Shown in pieces: positions 51,131-62,780 of a DNA stretch of 64,000 nt; position 1 is the stretch's first letter; each line of letters begins with the position of its first letter. The DNA lies in the NCBI GenBank assembly GCA_946902985.2, contig OX336397.1, forward strand, positions 190,530,813 to 190,594,812, written 5' to 3'. The notes under the pieces were generated by a model. It ran no database searches. It was given only the letters and a program-made list of their open reading frames with translations, and was not told the DNA's origin. Position numbers and translations under genes: made by a program. This DNA is from Meconema thalassinum (taxonomy: Eukaryota > Arthropoda > Insecta > Orthoptera > Tettigoniidae).

Positions 51131-51427
51131 TTATTCGTTTTCAATTTTTACAAAACGAACCATGCATCGATTATTTTTTCCACCCTCATAAATTAAATAG
51201 ACAGGGTGAATACTGGAATTGACATCTTCCATGACATTATCAGGTAGGTTATTAAATCGTGTGGGAAGAAATGTCTCAAAGTCTTGACAAATGCAAAGAG
51301 ATCGTTCACCAAATTTGGTTTTCAGTTTTTGAATTTTATGTATGCGAAAGGGTGTTTGCGTAGGCAATTCACTCATTTTCTTGCGTGCAAAGCCACAATC
51401 TTGACCAATGGCGTTCAATGCGTCCAT
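51131..51427 (-). CDS. Small conserved protein, possibly OB-fold ssDNA-binding
   Basis: Minus-strand frame of 98 codons from ATG 51427: MDALNAIGQDCGFARKKMSE, then FRIHKIQKLKTKFGERSLCI, FETFLPTRFNNLPDNVMED and VYLIYEGGKNNRCMVRFV. The alternating strands with 'I.K...T.KFG', 'FLP.R' and a Gly-rich turn resemble small OB-like proteins found beside the polymerase in insect Polintons. Helping replication as a single-strand binder is inference. The frame is intact. Confidence 0.55.
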   Translation of the reverse strand: MDALNAIGQDCGFARKKMSELPTQTPFRIHKIQKLKTKFGERSLCICQDFETFLPTRFNNLPDNVMEDVNSSIHPVYLIYEGGKNNRCMVRFVKIENE

Positions 51428-52068
51428 GGTTGTCTATAACCAAAGAAAAGAGTGTTACTTTCTAACACAATCTAGTTCTTATATTACAACAACAATAACT
51501 TTGTACATCAAAGTGTGTTTTTTTAATCCTGAGTGTTTATGACCTGAAGTTGTAGATAGATAGTATTGGATAAAAATATAATAATAATGTTTGTATCATT
51601 TTTTTCAGTCAAAACATACATTTGGTAATTATTTAATAGGAAATGTTTTATCAAAATTAAGTGTGAATCATTTTCAAGATCTCTCTCTTGGAGGTAAATG
51701 CATGTCTCTGTTGTGAATGGGAATTAGCCTATCATTCCCTTGTCGAATGACTTGTATTCGTTTGCTCTGTTGTTGTGCAAATTCACACAGCATTCTGTTA
51801 AATAAATAGTATCAACAAATACTAAGAGCAAACATCTGAATGCTGTTGGTAACCTATAAAAAGGCAAAGTTAACACGCTATGCATTTAATAACCATGTCT
51901 ACATCCAACAAAACAAAATTCAAAACTACAAATTTAAACCAGTGTGTATGTGTTAATCAACGATAAACTAAAACAAACAAAAAAAATAGCCAAATGTATT
52001 CTAAACGTCAAGTATGCACCTAAAAGCCGAATGTAAACAAAAAAAGCCATAATCATGACATAATGTTG
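51428..52068. other. No gene recognised
   Basis: AT-rich spacer between two minus-strand Polinton genes. No open frame of interest. Confidence 0.4.
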
Positions 52069-52601
52069 TTAGTTTCTAACAAATCTCATTCTATGAGGCG
52101 AATATTGATTCATAGGTAAGCTAAGACAAATTTGGCGAAATGCTTGTTCTCGATACGAAGTGATTCGTTCCTCAGCAGGAAATTTATAAAAATGAAAACA
52201 AAACATTTGAGAGGTTATTGGAAAATAAACATTAAACAGAGGTTTTGTACATATTGTACACCAGAAACCTGGAAAATGATCCTCGTCAGCTAATTTAACA
52301 ATCACTTGATCATGGTTAAACCGTACCATGCTTTATGAATCACTTGCGTGGATACATTATTTTCAAAGCCAAAATTTAGCATACATGATTTACAAAAGTG
52401 ATGCCCTGGGTCATGAAATAAATCATCATTATTATCATCACGATTAATGATGCTGTCATAAAACGTGGTATCAATGCGTACTTTCGTGTTTCTATATTCT
52501 GAAGGATAGGCCACACGTTGAGGATTATGAGACATCATCGTGGCATATTCATTGAACGTGGTGTGTTTTGTGACGATAAAACAATCTTCACCATGGCTCA
52601 T
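52069..52601 (-). pseudogene. Small Cys-rich hypothetical protein, frameshifted
   Basis: From ATG 52601 (MSHGEDCFIVTKHTTFNEYA) the frame runs through a HDPGHHFCKSCMLNFGFEN block to about 52304. A second frame, beginning VRFNHDQVIVKLADEDHFPG at 52326, continues FWCTICTKPLFNVYFP to the stop at 52069. The overlap at 52302-52329 marks a frame change. Two Cys pairs (CKSC, CTIC) with a nearby His suggest a zinc site. The function is unknown; position next to the polymerase suggests a replication or regulatory role. Confidence 0.5.
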
Positions 52602-53369
52602 GATTGAATCTGAAAAGTAGTCGTTGCCGTTTACTAAGTGAATAAATAAAAAATACAATATACTATATACACTGTCCGTCCCATAAGTCAGTGGCAAAAA
52701 ATAAAATAAAAAATAAGCAAAACACAAATAAATAACCATCTGTCTGTTGACTTCTTTAGCTGTAGGCAGCAAACATAACATGCAACAGGTTAAAGAAACA
52801 ATTTCTGTTCAGATATTGGACTGGTGTTGTTTTCAAATATATTATCACTCGTAACACTTGACATAAAGTGAGAGATTGTGCACAGTAAAAGGAGCAGATT
52901 ATTATTATTATTCTTTTGTTCTTGCATGAGACCTACTAAGCCACACCCTAGTGTGGCCTATTAAGCCGCATGCCTACTGAGGGTGAATGGTCACTTTGCT
53001 GAAACATGAGGCCTACTAAGCGACAACAATAGTGAGGGTGGCTACTTGTTTGTTTTTTACCTAACCTAACCTAAAGAAGTCAACATGTTTTTAATCTAGC
53101 CTGTGCACAGTGAACCATGCAAACGTTGATGCATGGCTCTCTTTATGCGTTGACAGGCAAATAGCACAAGACATACAGTTTATGTACAACTATTTACAGG
53201 CATTCACACATCCATGCATACATTCATGCACACAGGTTAAAAAACAAAAATTATATGATACACTACAATTTTTTATTTTTTTTATTCCGAGGCTCAAGAT
53301 GGCATCTCGCATTTGATAGCAACCAAACCAAACCCTTGCCGTGTTGTACAACAACAATAGCTACAACCA
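52602..53369. other. No gene recognised; short hairpin
   Basis: An AT-rich spacer. At 52932-52960 the perfect inverted repeat GCCACAC-CCTA-GTGTGGC lies inside repeated CCTACTAAGC strings (about 52930, 52950 and 53013). No coding signal. Confidence 0.4.
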
Positions 53370-56300
53370 TTACTGGTTGTAACCAAATGGGACGCTTGTC
53401 ATCATATCCTGACACCACTGTCTCTTGTCGTCTAACAAAGCCAGTGTTTGTTTTCGCTGCTTCATTAAAAATAAATCATGATTTTTTGAGAGAATCCTAA
53501 ACTGACTATGTGCCATGGCTGTGCGGGTCTGAAGGACATGTAAATAATCATCCACACAGAGTCGTTTAACCACATGCTGGCTAATCCCTTTGGCTCGCAT
53601 AGATTCGCATCGATCCACCTGTCGAAAACTATACATTTTCGGAGCGAGACCTACAAACTCAGTCATCATGGTGTCTGAACACTCATATTTCATTAAACCA
53701 ATTTCTTTTTTGTTCAGACGGGGGATATCGAACACGTTCTTCTCACTAAACGAGGACGTGTCAAACCATTTTGGGTTTTGTTTCATAACGACATACGGAT
53801 CACAGTCACGGATATGGTAAATAAAACTATCCGTGTCTGTATATAACAAGGAAATGGTACCAAATCCCTGTATTGCAAAACCATAATGGAATTTATACAT
53901 GTGCAATTTTGAAAAATCTAAAATGACTTGGCCTAAATAGATAGGCTTATTCATGACCACTTTAGTTTTGGCAAGTTCAATAGTCAGTAGATCATGATCA
54001 ATAATGTTTAAAGATTTGAAATTTGGTTTTGCAATATATTTTTGAGCCCCCCATTGTCTATGCCATGTGTTGACCAATTGAATGTCCCTATACTGCCGTA
54101 CATTTTCCAAACTCTTGCCCTAGATACAATTATTCATCAGTTTAAAAAAGTTTATTTGAAATGGTTGAGTGGCACTTTGTCTGTGACTGGTATTTAAATC
54201 CATGTATGGTTTCAACCACGGTTTCTGACAAAAAGAAATACCTCTATGGATTTTTTTCAGGGTTAAGCCCTGGGCTAAACATTCTACCAGCATGTCAATA
54301 TGCAACACATAGTGATTTTTATCATAAAAGGTACCCATCAATTTCTTATGATTGCCCTTACTCTCGGGCGGCACCATTTTCTCTATTCAAAAGGGGAAAT
54401 CACCATGTCGCTGTCTGAGATGGGGGGATAAGCTAAGTCGACGTCAAGAACATACCCTACGTCCTGTTGCTTGCTAGCGCTATGCACATTAAAATCTTTA
54501 ATTTCATCCTCAGACAGCCAGACAAAGTTTCTGTACGGCAGTGGTCGACTCATAGCGTGACCGTATAAATTGTTTACGTCGAAATACATTAGGTAGGATT
54601 CTGGTTCTTCGGGACAATAATCAGGCATGTAATGATTATTTGCCTTGGCATGTCGCTGATTGAGCGATACGAATCCCCCACGAATCCCTTTTTCCATCAT
54701 GAGTACCATATGTGGGTAAATTTGAGGGCGGCGTCCCAACTTAACCTTGGACTGGTATAGTAGTGGGCGGGGTCAAGGCCATAAATCGTGTGACATAGCT
54801 GACGAAACGTTTCAAAAACGTCGGTCAACAACAACACGTCTAATTTTAAATAGTGCATAGCATACTGGCCCATGGTTTCTATGCCAAACCCTCGCCAAAC
54901 ATGCTGTGCGTGGGCATAGTCTTCTTCACGGATGGTGTTTTGAGTTAATTGAGAAAATAATTTTTCTCTTGGCGGCAAAGTCGTTTCTTCAAGCACATCG
55001 TAACTTTCCACATAATCATATGGAAAATGGCCTTTACGAACACACAATTTAAATTGATTTGTATCCGTAAAGTGGGAATGGGTATGTTTCAACTCATCTT
55101 CGCTTAAGCCTTTCACAAGACTGTCCAGCGAACTAGACATAAACTTGAATGAGTCGAGAAAGCGAATGCTCATGCTTCCTTTTCTCCATGAAAGTGAGGT
55201 AAAGCTCTCATGGTTCTTAGCCAAAATGCTGAATTTGCTCTTATCTACATGAGCAAATTGTTTTACAATAAAGTGAAGGTCATACCGGGAGAAATTGTGT
55301 AAGAAGACAGGGAGGAAGCGAGGTGTAGAGTACTTCAAATTGCATTCGTTATGGGCAGCACCTCTAAAATGCCCTGTCCTGTGGCAGTGGTCTCTTACTT
55401 TTTTTTCTCCGCCTAAGATTGGCTTTTCAAATATGTGGCAAGTGGTGGCTTGATCATATTCTCTTTGCTGTACATCATTCATCTGAATTGGTACAGGGTT
55501 GTTCAAAATAGTTTCTACTTTGCCTGCTAAAGCCGCCATTTGATCAACAAAGCACCGCGCACAATCCTGACCTTTATGACTTACATACTCACATTGTGAA
55601 TTATCATAGTGACAGACAACATAATAGGCTACAGCAAAAGGCTCATGTTTCTGCACTGGATAGGTTGAGCTTGTATGGGGGCTTGGTTCACATCCCTGAA
55701 TGGGAACAGTAAGGGCCTCAAAATCAGCGTAAACAGTAAATGGTACCATGTCTTGTTTATTAGTGGCCTTAAATTTGAAGACTGCGTCATTCCCTTCGGG
55801 CAAGACTAGCTTTACTGCCGTCTGCCCTTCACAGTCTTCTGTATGTCGTTTCAAAAGTTCATCAGTTCCAAAATACTGAAGGCAGCGCTCGCAAATGTGT
55901 TTTGCACACTTATAATTGGACATTTGACTGCTCACCAATTTACTTAATTTCTTTATCCAACAATAATGGCTTTTATCCCCATCAGACATGAAAAGCAGGT
56001 GAATGTGATGTTGCTTTACCTGTTTGGTGGCATACAAGGGGCCCACAATATTGGATCCGTCGATGCCATACACCATGAAGGAGAAATTTGGATTATCTTT
56101 CTCAAATAAATGAATTTTATCTAGAGGCATGGGATATGAAACACGCTCGAGATTGAGAGTTTGTTTCATGTGGTTAAACACATCTTTGTACTGCCCTGGG
56201 AAATGACTATTTCTGTCTTGACAGGGTTGCAGACAGCTAACTATACTCCACAAAAAGCAGTAATCGTCTTTGTTGCGTATGTCGATCACTGCCTTTCTGG

Positions 56301-56853
56301 AAGCGATAAAGCTCGGTGTGGCAATATAGCTACTTCCTGCATTCAATGGATTGTATTTACAAATATTGATTTGCAAATAGGCAATGCTATCGAGGGCCAA
56401 GCCACTGGGACCCTGTTGCAACTTATCAAATTTAGTGATAAGCGCTTGAATAGCTTTCTCCTGATACCACGTTTCCAAATTATTGGCTATCAGTACTTTC
56501 TCCATTTTTGTACAAAGGTTGAAGGTGTGTTTCTCTTCAACATTATTTTTTATCAATGTAAATTCACATAGTAGTTCGAAGTTTATTTTTAAATCGTGAT
56601 GCAATCTTAAGCCTTGTTCACATTCACTCAAAAAAATGGGAAAACATAATTCCACAAAATCTTTAGGCGACAGACAGTGAATCGCATTGTAAATTCGGCC
56701 TGAGCATACTCGCGTTTTGAAACATTTGGCCAAAGGCTGCCACACTAACACATCACTCTCTGATATAGATATGATTATAAAATGGACTAATAAACGTGCA
56801 ACCCTTGCCTTAAAATAGGTTAATCCAAAATCTGCAATTCCAAACGGCCACAC
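53370..56853 (-). pseudogene. polB: Protein-primed family B DNA polymerase of Polinton 2, broken
   Basis: The minus-strand gene occupies three frames. 56853-54697 (718 codons): HICERCLQYFGTDELLKRH finger, exonuclease YADFEALTVPI, His-Me finger VRDHCHRTGHFRGAAH, LHNFSRYDLHFIVKQF and YLKLDVLLLTDVFETF. 54739-54383: palm motif YFDVNNLYGHAMSRPLP. 54377-53370: FFKLMNN then TAG at 54120-54122, GKSLENVRQYRD, and the catalytic LLYTDTDSFIYHI. Breaks: two frame changes (near 54700 and 54380) and one TAG. Such enzymes replicate linear DNA from a terminal protein. Gene start is uncertain, as the N-terminal 40 residues look unlike the rest. Confidence 0.92.
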
Positions 56854-57956
56854 TTATCGCTTATTTTTACTGACTGGCACACAATCACGCTCACAGGTAC
56901 ACAATGGTTGTAGCAATTGGGCCCCAGCAGGAAATGATCACCTTCAAGGTTGCTGTAGTTTTAGTATCAGCGACAAGGTTTATCTTGTTTTTTTGTTTCC
57001 AATGATTTATCTGAAAAACAAACCAATACAATCCGTTATTAGTCATGGTTATATACATCAAACATGTGCATTCATTCATTCATTCATCCATTCATTCATT
57101 CATAAGACTTGCTAAAAACAAAAGGTTTCAAGTGTGCACACATAAATGAGACACTCACTCGAAAATAACAAAGTCATTTACAAAGAAAAGAATTAATCTA
57201 TATTCATAGCTCACCTTCTTTTTAATATCGAAAGCGTCAAGGTAGTTAAAACCTATTCACTCTATACTTATCTTCATTCTGAAACAATAATAAATACACG
57301 CCATAAGATTATAAATTTCCGTGAAATAATTGGCATACATTTAACAACAACAACAAAAATAATGGAACACCATGTACTCACCATATAATGAATTATTATA
57401 CTTTCAGCAAATGTGCTCTTTGTCGCCACTGTCACTGTCACTGTCACTGTCTCTCTCTGTCAGCTTTCCCAGACTTAATGACGTTTTTTTTTTAATCTGC
57501 AACAAACAATATCCCCCAAAAATACCATCAGTCACTAACTTACTTTTCACGCATACACAAAATAACAATAAAACCAATCATGTCATAATTAACAATAATG
57601 AACCTACCTTAGTACAAGTATGGCCGCGGTTCACGTAATATTTTACAAAGAGCATAAGGCACTTGCATCCGTCACCTTCAAAGATGAACACGAGAATGAT
57701 GAGTCTCTCTTACCCTCAGAACATATATGTCTCCTCAACAAGATGCAAAGTTAACACATTACTGTTTTTTGTTCCTACGAGTAGGATGTCATGTAGCGCA
57801 CAAATCAGACCGATTCTCACAAGCTTTGCAATCTCTGCATGAGTGTGCGGGGGAATGCAATCATCAGCTTTTCGACAGAGCTGTATGTCCTTCATCACGA
57901 TATCGAGTAACACGTCTGGGTCAGATAACAGCCACCTGCATGCGAACAAATGGCTG
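56854..57956. other. Spacer between polymerase and right TIR
   Basis: No gene seen. Contains a CATT microsatellite (57066-57102) and a CACTGT/CT-rich run (57425-57470). Probable promoter side of the polymerase gene. Confidence 0.4.
57066..57102. repeat. (CATT)n microsatellite
   Basis: CATTCATTCATTCATTCATC followed by more CATT copies. Confidence 0.85.
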
Positions 57957-59757
57957 TTATCTCTCTCTGCTGCGAGGCACGTACAATGATAAGACCTGTG
58001 TCTGTCTGGCTCGCCATGGGTCAGCCACAATGCTTTCAATTCTCATTTCTTCAAGCAAGTTCTCTCTCTCTCTCTCTCTCTCTGCGTGTGAGCCCTGACC
58101 AGCCATGACAAATAATAATAATAATAATGCATAAGTGTTTTACCAACATCATAGTGCATAACATAACGTGACTTCAAATCTGGTTTCTTACTTTTTCCCC
58201 GTTTTCCTCAACGATCTCGAAAAAAAAATGACGGAAACCATGATTTCAGCTTTTTACCTTTTCCGTACCTACACCTCCGTAAAGAGGACATTGGGACGAA
58301 AAAATACTATCACACACGTCATCATCACGTTTTCCGTTTTCCAAAAATCGGCAAAAATGTGAAAAACGCAATTTTAGACCCAAAACCCTAGGTTCACCTT
58401 TTCGACACCTACATTCTCGTAAAGAGCACGACGAAACGAAAAAAACGAATCCAAGCACGCCCTCCTAGCATGGCCCGTTTTCCAAAAAACGGCAAAAATG
58501 TGAAAAACGCATGTTTAGACCCAAAACCCTAAGTTCACCTTTTCGACACCTACATTCCCGTAAAGAGCACGACGAGACGAAAAAAAAAACGAATCCAAGC
58601 ACGCCCCTCCTAGCATGGCCCGTTTTCCAAAAATCGGCAAAAATGTGAAAAACGTATTTTTAGACCCAAACCCCTAAGTTCACCTTTTCGACACCTACAT
58701 TCCCGTAAACAGCACGACGAGACGAAAAAAACGAATCCAAGCACGCCCTCCTAGCATGGCCCGGTTTCCAAAAATCGGCAAAAATGTGAAAAACGCATGT
58801 TTAGACCCAAAACCCTAGGTTCACCTTTTCGGCACCTACATTCCCGTAAAGAGCACGACGAGATGAAAAAAACGAATCCAAGCACGCCCTCCTAGCATGG
58901 CCCGTTTTCCAAAAATCGGCAAAAATGTGAAAAACGCATTTTTAGACCCAAACCCCTAAGTTCACCTTTTCGACACCTACATTCCCGTAAAGAGCACGAC
59001 GAGACGAAAAAAACGAATCCAAGCACGCCCTCCTAGCATGGCTCCTTCGATTCCAAGGTCGCGGGGGCTCACAACTTGCTTTTGAAAGCAGCTCCCCCCC
59101 TTACTACGTTTTTATTTTGGGGTGGATATACCCCGTCCATGGAAAAAGAGAGTTCACCACGAGTCCTACGACACCTCATAGGTTTAAATCCGATTATTGG
59201 TTAGCGAGATAGTAAAAAGCCCATGACCTATTAGTTTTTTGGGGTTTATTTCAATACATATTAAAAAACACTCATTTATAAATCATCATTTAAAAAGCCC
59301 GCCCTCTTACAATACTCCTCAAGTGCGCATGCGTATAAAAAACATTTATCGCCAAAATGTCAAAAAACAACATGTTTACCCCAAATGGCGTTTCCCAATT
59401 CCATCCATTTTAAAAATGAACCTCACCATCACCTAGAGCAGAAAAAATACCATCTAAACGACCCCTCACTCAACCCTACTCCTCCCCCACCACCTAACCC
59501 TTTCCCAACATAGCCATACATATTCAAGCACGAGCGCGACTTGAGGAAACCAACACTACCCCACTACTCGCGAATGATCTTTTAGTTTTGGTCTTTTCAT
59601 TAAATTAAGAGGCTATAGGAAAGTAGGGGACGTCACTACGAGTGCTAGGACACCCTGTAGGTTCTATCCCATGTTTGGTTAGCGAGATATCAGGTTCGGG
59701 GCAAATACGAGGAGGGTTCAAAAAGAAGTGTCACAGCTCTGTCCCCATCCCACTACT
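57957..59757. repeat. Polinton 2 right TIR
   Basis: About 1801 bp, reverse complement of 31173-32667. The inner end TTATCTCTCTCTGCTGCGAGGC mirrors 32646-32667, the outer end ATCCCACTACT mirrors 31173-31183. Five ~142-bp subrepeats (58325-59045) against three on the left explain most of the length difference. It also carries a (CT)n run (58060-58083) and (AAT)n (58108-58126). Confidence 0.93.
58325..59045. repeat. ~142-bp subrepeats in the right TIR, 5 units
   Basis: Units contain AAAATCGGCAAAAATGTGAA, AAGTTCACCTTTTCGACACC, TACATTCCCGTAAAGAGCAC and CAAGCACGCCCTCCTAGCAT. Anchors are near 58338, 58483, 58626, 58767 and 58909. The same unit occurs three times, inverted, in the left TIR. Confidence 0.9.
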
Positions 59758-60150
59758 TACGGCCAAATGATCCTTCTGACAGGGAGGCAATGGTTTCCGC
59801 GGGCTTGCCTGGGATGAAGGGCCACAAAACCGCTATCAAAAAGTTCACAATTTACGCATTATTCAACCAAACACATCTCCAATACAAGTACAAGAAACAC
59901 ATTTCTTCCCGTGCTTGCGCGGGAAGCCTAAGTTAATGGGTAATGCAGTCTGTTGAAAGAGTCCTGGGGCATCGAGCAAAGCGAGAAGCCCTCCTGAGCC
60001 TTTCTAACATGTGTAGCATTTGTAGCATGCGTCATTTGAAATGATACAACGTCTAGTCTCTCAGACTGACTGTGATTTTTTTTGTAGGTATTTTTAACTA
60101 CGTTGCATGTTGTAAGTTTCTTCGATCTAAATTACCTCTCGCGATTGTTT
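59758..60150. other. Flank right of Polinton 2; no gene seen
   Basis: TACGGCCAAATGATCC onward. It does not match the Gypsy sequence that should continue from 31172, and carries no TSD. Confidence 0.5.
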
Positions 60151-60795
60151 CCAACCTCAATTGCATTTTTTAAAGATTGACAATCTAAATTGCTTTTTAG
60201 TAAGTCTTTCAATGTAGGTTCAGGGCATTTTAGTGATTATTTTGAATTTCAATTGCATTTTGTAAATATTTTCAACCAAAACCACATTTCGCAAGAATTT
60301 TAAATCTAAATTGCATTTTGTTTGGTGGGCAGTTTGAAAATATTTTGATTCCCTATTGCATTTTGTGGGTATTTTGAATCTAAATTACATTTTGTCAAGT
60401 ATTCTCAATCTAAATTGCATTTTGTAAGTATTGTCAATCCACATGAGTCACTTGAATCTATTGTACATTTTGTAAGCATTTTCAATTTCAATTGCACTTT
60501 GTGAATAATTTGGATTGGAACTGGGATATTTCAATCTGAAATGCATGGTGTATTTTCAATTTCAATTGCATTTTGAACCTCAATTGCATTTTGAACGTTA
60601 TTTCGATCTCATTTGCATTTTGAAAGTATTTCGACTCTGCATTGCATTTTGTACGTATTTTGAAACTAGCCTACATTTTGTGGGTATTTTTCAATCTATT
60701 CTTTTTGTGAATCTTTTCGTTCTAAATTCGCTTTTGTAAGAACATTTTGGGAGTTGTTTCAATCTGAGTTCCTTTTTGTAAGTATTTTCCGTCTC
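60150..60795. repeat. ~30-bp imperfect minisatellite
   Basis: Degenerate copies of TCAATCTAAATTGCATTTTG-TAAGTATTT, over 15 of them (for example near 60180, 60240, 60310, 60375, 60410, 60480, 60560 and 60610). No coding value. Confidence 0.8.
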
Positions 60796-60954
60796 ACTTA
60801 ATTTTCGTTTTGGTTTCCATTTCATTAACATTTTCGCCATCATCCAGATCATTAGGGGCCAGTAACCTAGATGTTAGGCCCCTTAAAACAACAATTATCA
60901 TCATGATCATCATCCATAACATGATTATAACTTCTGGCTACTATAAATTAAAAT

Positions 60955-61185
60955 GTGCTTCTTGAATTCTCCCTTCATACTCTTCACCACAAGTACCACA
61001 TGAATATGGATTTTACCCCAAGGATGAAAAAGGGATTTTTGTGAGCCTCCCAATCAGTGAATTTTAATCCGCACATACTATATGAATACTGCTCTTGGCA
61101 AGTATGAATTAACACCTGTGTCGTTAAACACCCTAAAAAATTAAAACTGCTTCGCATGTGCTCTTTGAATATGCCTTGTTGCAAC
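60955..61185 (-). pseudogene. Degenerate C2H2 zinc-finger fragment
   Basis: The minus strand reads SYSMCGLKFTDWEAHKNPFF with the linker-like HTCQEQYSYSMC before it. In a shifted frame PYSCGTCGEEYEG follows. The pattern is that of tandem C2H2 fingers that have lost ligands (only one Cys in SMCGLKF, His missing). It probably derives from a host zinc-finger gene. Confidence 0.5.
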
Positions 61186-61299
61186 TAAGTAACAAGCGAA
61201 TCTTAAGAGATTCTTGTGAGTAAATGTCGCTGTATATATAATAAATAGGTTTGGCATAAATTTTTCTTCAGTAAAGTTTGCTCGGCATAATCTGTGTAA

Positions 61300-62780
61300 A
61301 GGTGGCTAGTAGGGGAGAGCGAGGGGTTCTAAGCCACCCGGCGTTGCTCGGGCCGCGTTCATATTAAATAATTAATATCTGGCCAACCCATGGTCGGATT
61401 TTAACAAATGAGGTGTCGTTCGACTCTAGCTGACATCCTCTTTGCTATGTACTCTGTATGATATTTTAAAAAAAATTGAAAGATTTTGTCTTCGAAAGTA
61501 GGTGATAGATTGAAAACCAAACATGATAGAATGTTGTGCCATGGCTCAAACGAACGGTCTTTATGTTCTTTATTTTCTATAAAAAAAATATTTTTTAAGA
61601 TTTTTTGAAAACAGTCCAATTTTGAAATTCCTATATTTTGGAAACTAGGAACTTTACAAAAAAAAATTGTTTGACATAAATGAATGGTACTGACCCCCTC
61701 TACCGGCAAAATAAATTTCAAGCCTCTAGGACTGAAACTGTGTAGTAGTAGTAGTGCTAGAATGGGGGTTCTACCTATAATCGCGTGTGTGCTTGAATTC
61801 GTATGGCTATGTTGGAACAAGTTGGTGGTGGGGGACGACTAGGGTCGAGTGAGGGGTCGTTTAGATGGTATTGTTTCCGCTCTATTTGATGGTGAGGTTA
61901 TTTTTTACAATAGGTGGAATTTGAAAACGCAATTTGAGGTAAACGTGCGTTTTTGACATTTTGGTGATATTTAATGAGCTCGTAAGGCTAGAACGATGTG
62001 TTGTTTAGGAACGGGGTGACGTTCTCTAGCCTAAGCATGTGTGTTGGTATTAAAAAAAATGAAACTTTTTGTTTTTTGGATTGGCGCTATTTTAGAAACG
62101 GTGAATTTTGGGAAATGTTTGTTTGACGTAAATGGAAGGTGGGTATGCCCTCTAGGTGGACAGTAAGATTCAAGGGTGTAGGAGGAAAAAAATGATAGCC
62201 CACTTTCTCGCCAACATTAGTGATCATTGGCGAACGGATGGTCGGATTTTAATAAATGAGGTGTCGTTGGACTCGAGCTAACGTCGTATTTCCTATAGAC
62301 CACTCGTTAGATTTTTGACATTAAAAAAAAAATTGTTTTTAAAAGTAGTCGATAGTTTGAAAACCAAACGTGATAGAATGTTGTGCCATAGTTCAAACCA
62401 ATGGTCTCTATGACCTTTATTTTTTATAATAAAACTTTTTTAATATTTTGTGAGTTTTTTGAAAACCCTTAATTTTTAATTTTTACTACATGGAAACTAA
62501 CCCGTTGACAAATAAGTTTGTTTGACATAAATGAAAGGCCCCTACCCCCTCCACCATGAAAATAAATGTCAAGTCTCGAAGACCAAAAAACTTGGCATTT
62601 TTATCTTTTTAAATAAAAGCGTGTTTGTAGACAGAGAGCCGGTAGCGCTTGACGTATGTTACAACGAGGCTATGATTGGCCATGGTCGATACGGGAAATG
62701 GCTATATCGACGGGGAGATGTATGGCAAAACGAGGGGTCGCTTTTCGATATAGTTTTTTTCCTATGACGAATGAATGAAG
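61300..62780. repeat. TIR-like region of another, diverged Polinton
   Basis: 61795-61980 matches the Polinton 2 left TIR at 31405-31600 in direct orientation: GTATGGCTATGTTGG, GTAGGGTCGAGTGAGGGGTC-type and TCGTTTAGATGGTATT strings, then GATGGTGAGGTTATTTTTTA and TTTTGACATTTTGG. Around it lie two ~850-bp related blocks (61381 and 62231) sharing GGTCGGATTTTAA(C/T)AAATG, AGGTGTCGTT and GAATGTTGTGCCAT. Likely the left end of a third Polinton whose body would be right of the window, or a solo remnant. Confidence 0.65.

Larger units (their letters stand above)
31173..59757. mobile_element. Polinton 2 (Maverick/adintovirus-like element), hosting a Bel-Pao insertion
   Basis: Bounded by long terminal inverted repeats that begin AGTAGTGGGAT at 31173 and end ATCCCACTACT at 59757 (5'-AG...CT-3'). 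Total 28,585 bp; removing the Bel-Pao insertion and its duplicated 5 bp leaves about 19.7 kb, typical of Polintons. The gene set is integrase, packaging ATPase, adenain-like protease, penton, major capsid protein, protein-primed DNA polymerase, small capsid-type proteins, a BIR protein and a PLA2-like protein. Several genes are broken. The expected 6-bp target duplication is not seen: AACAAC flanks on the left, TACGGC on the right. Confidence 0.95.
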
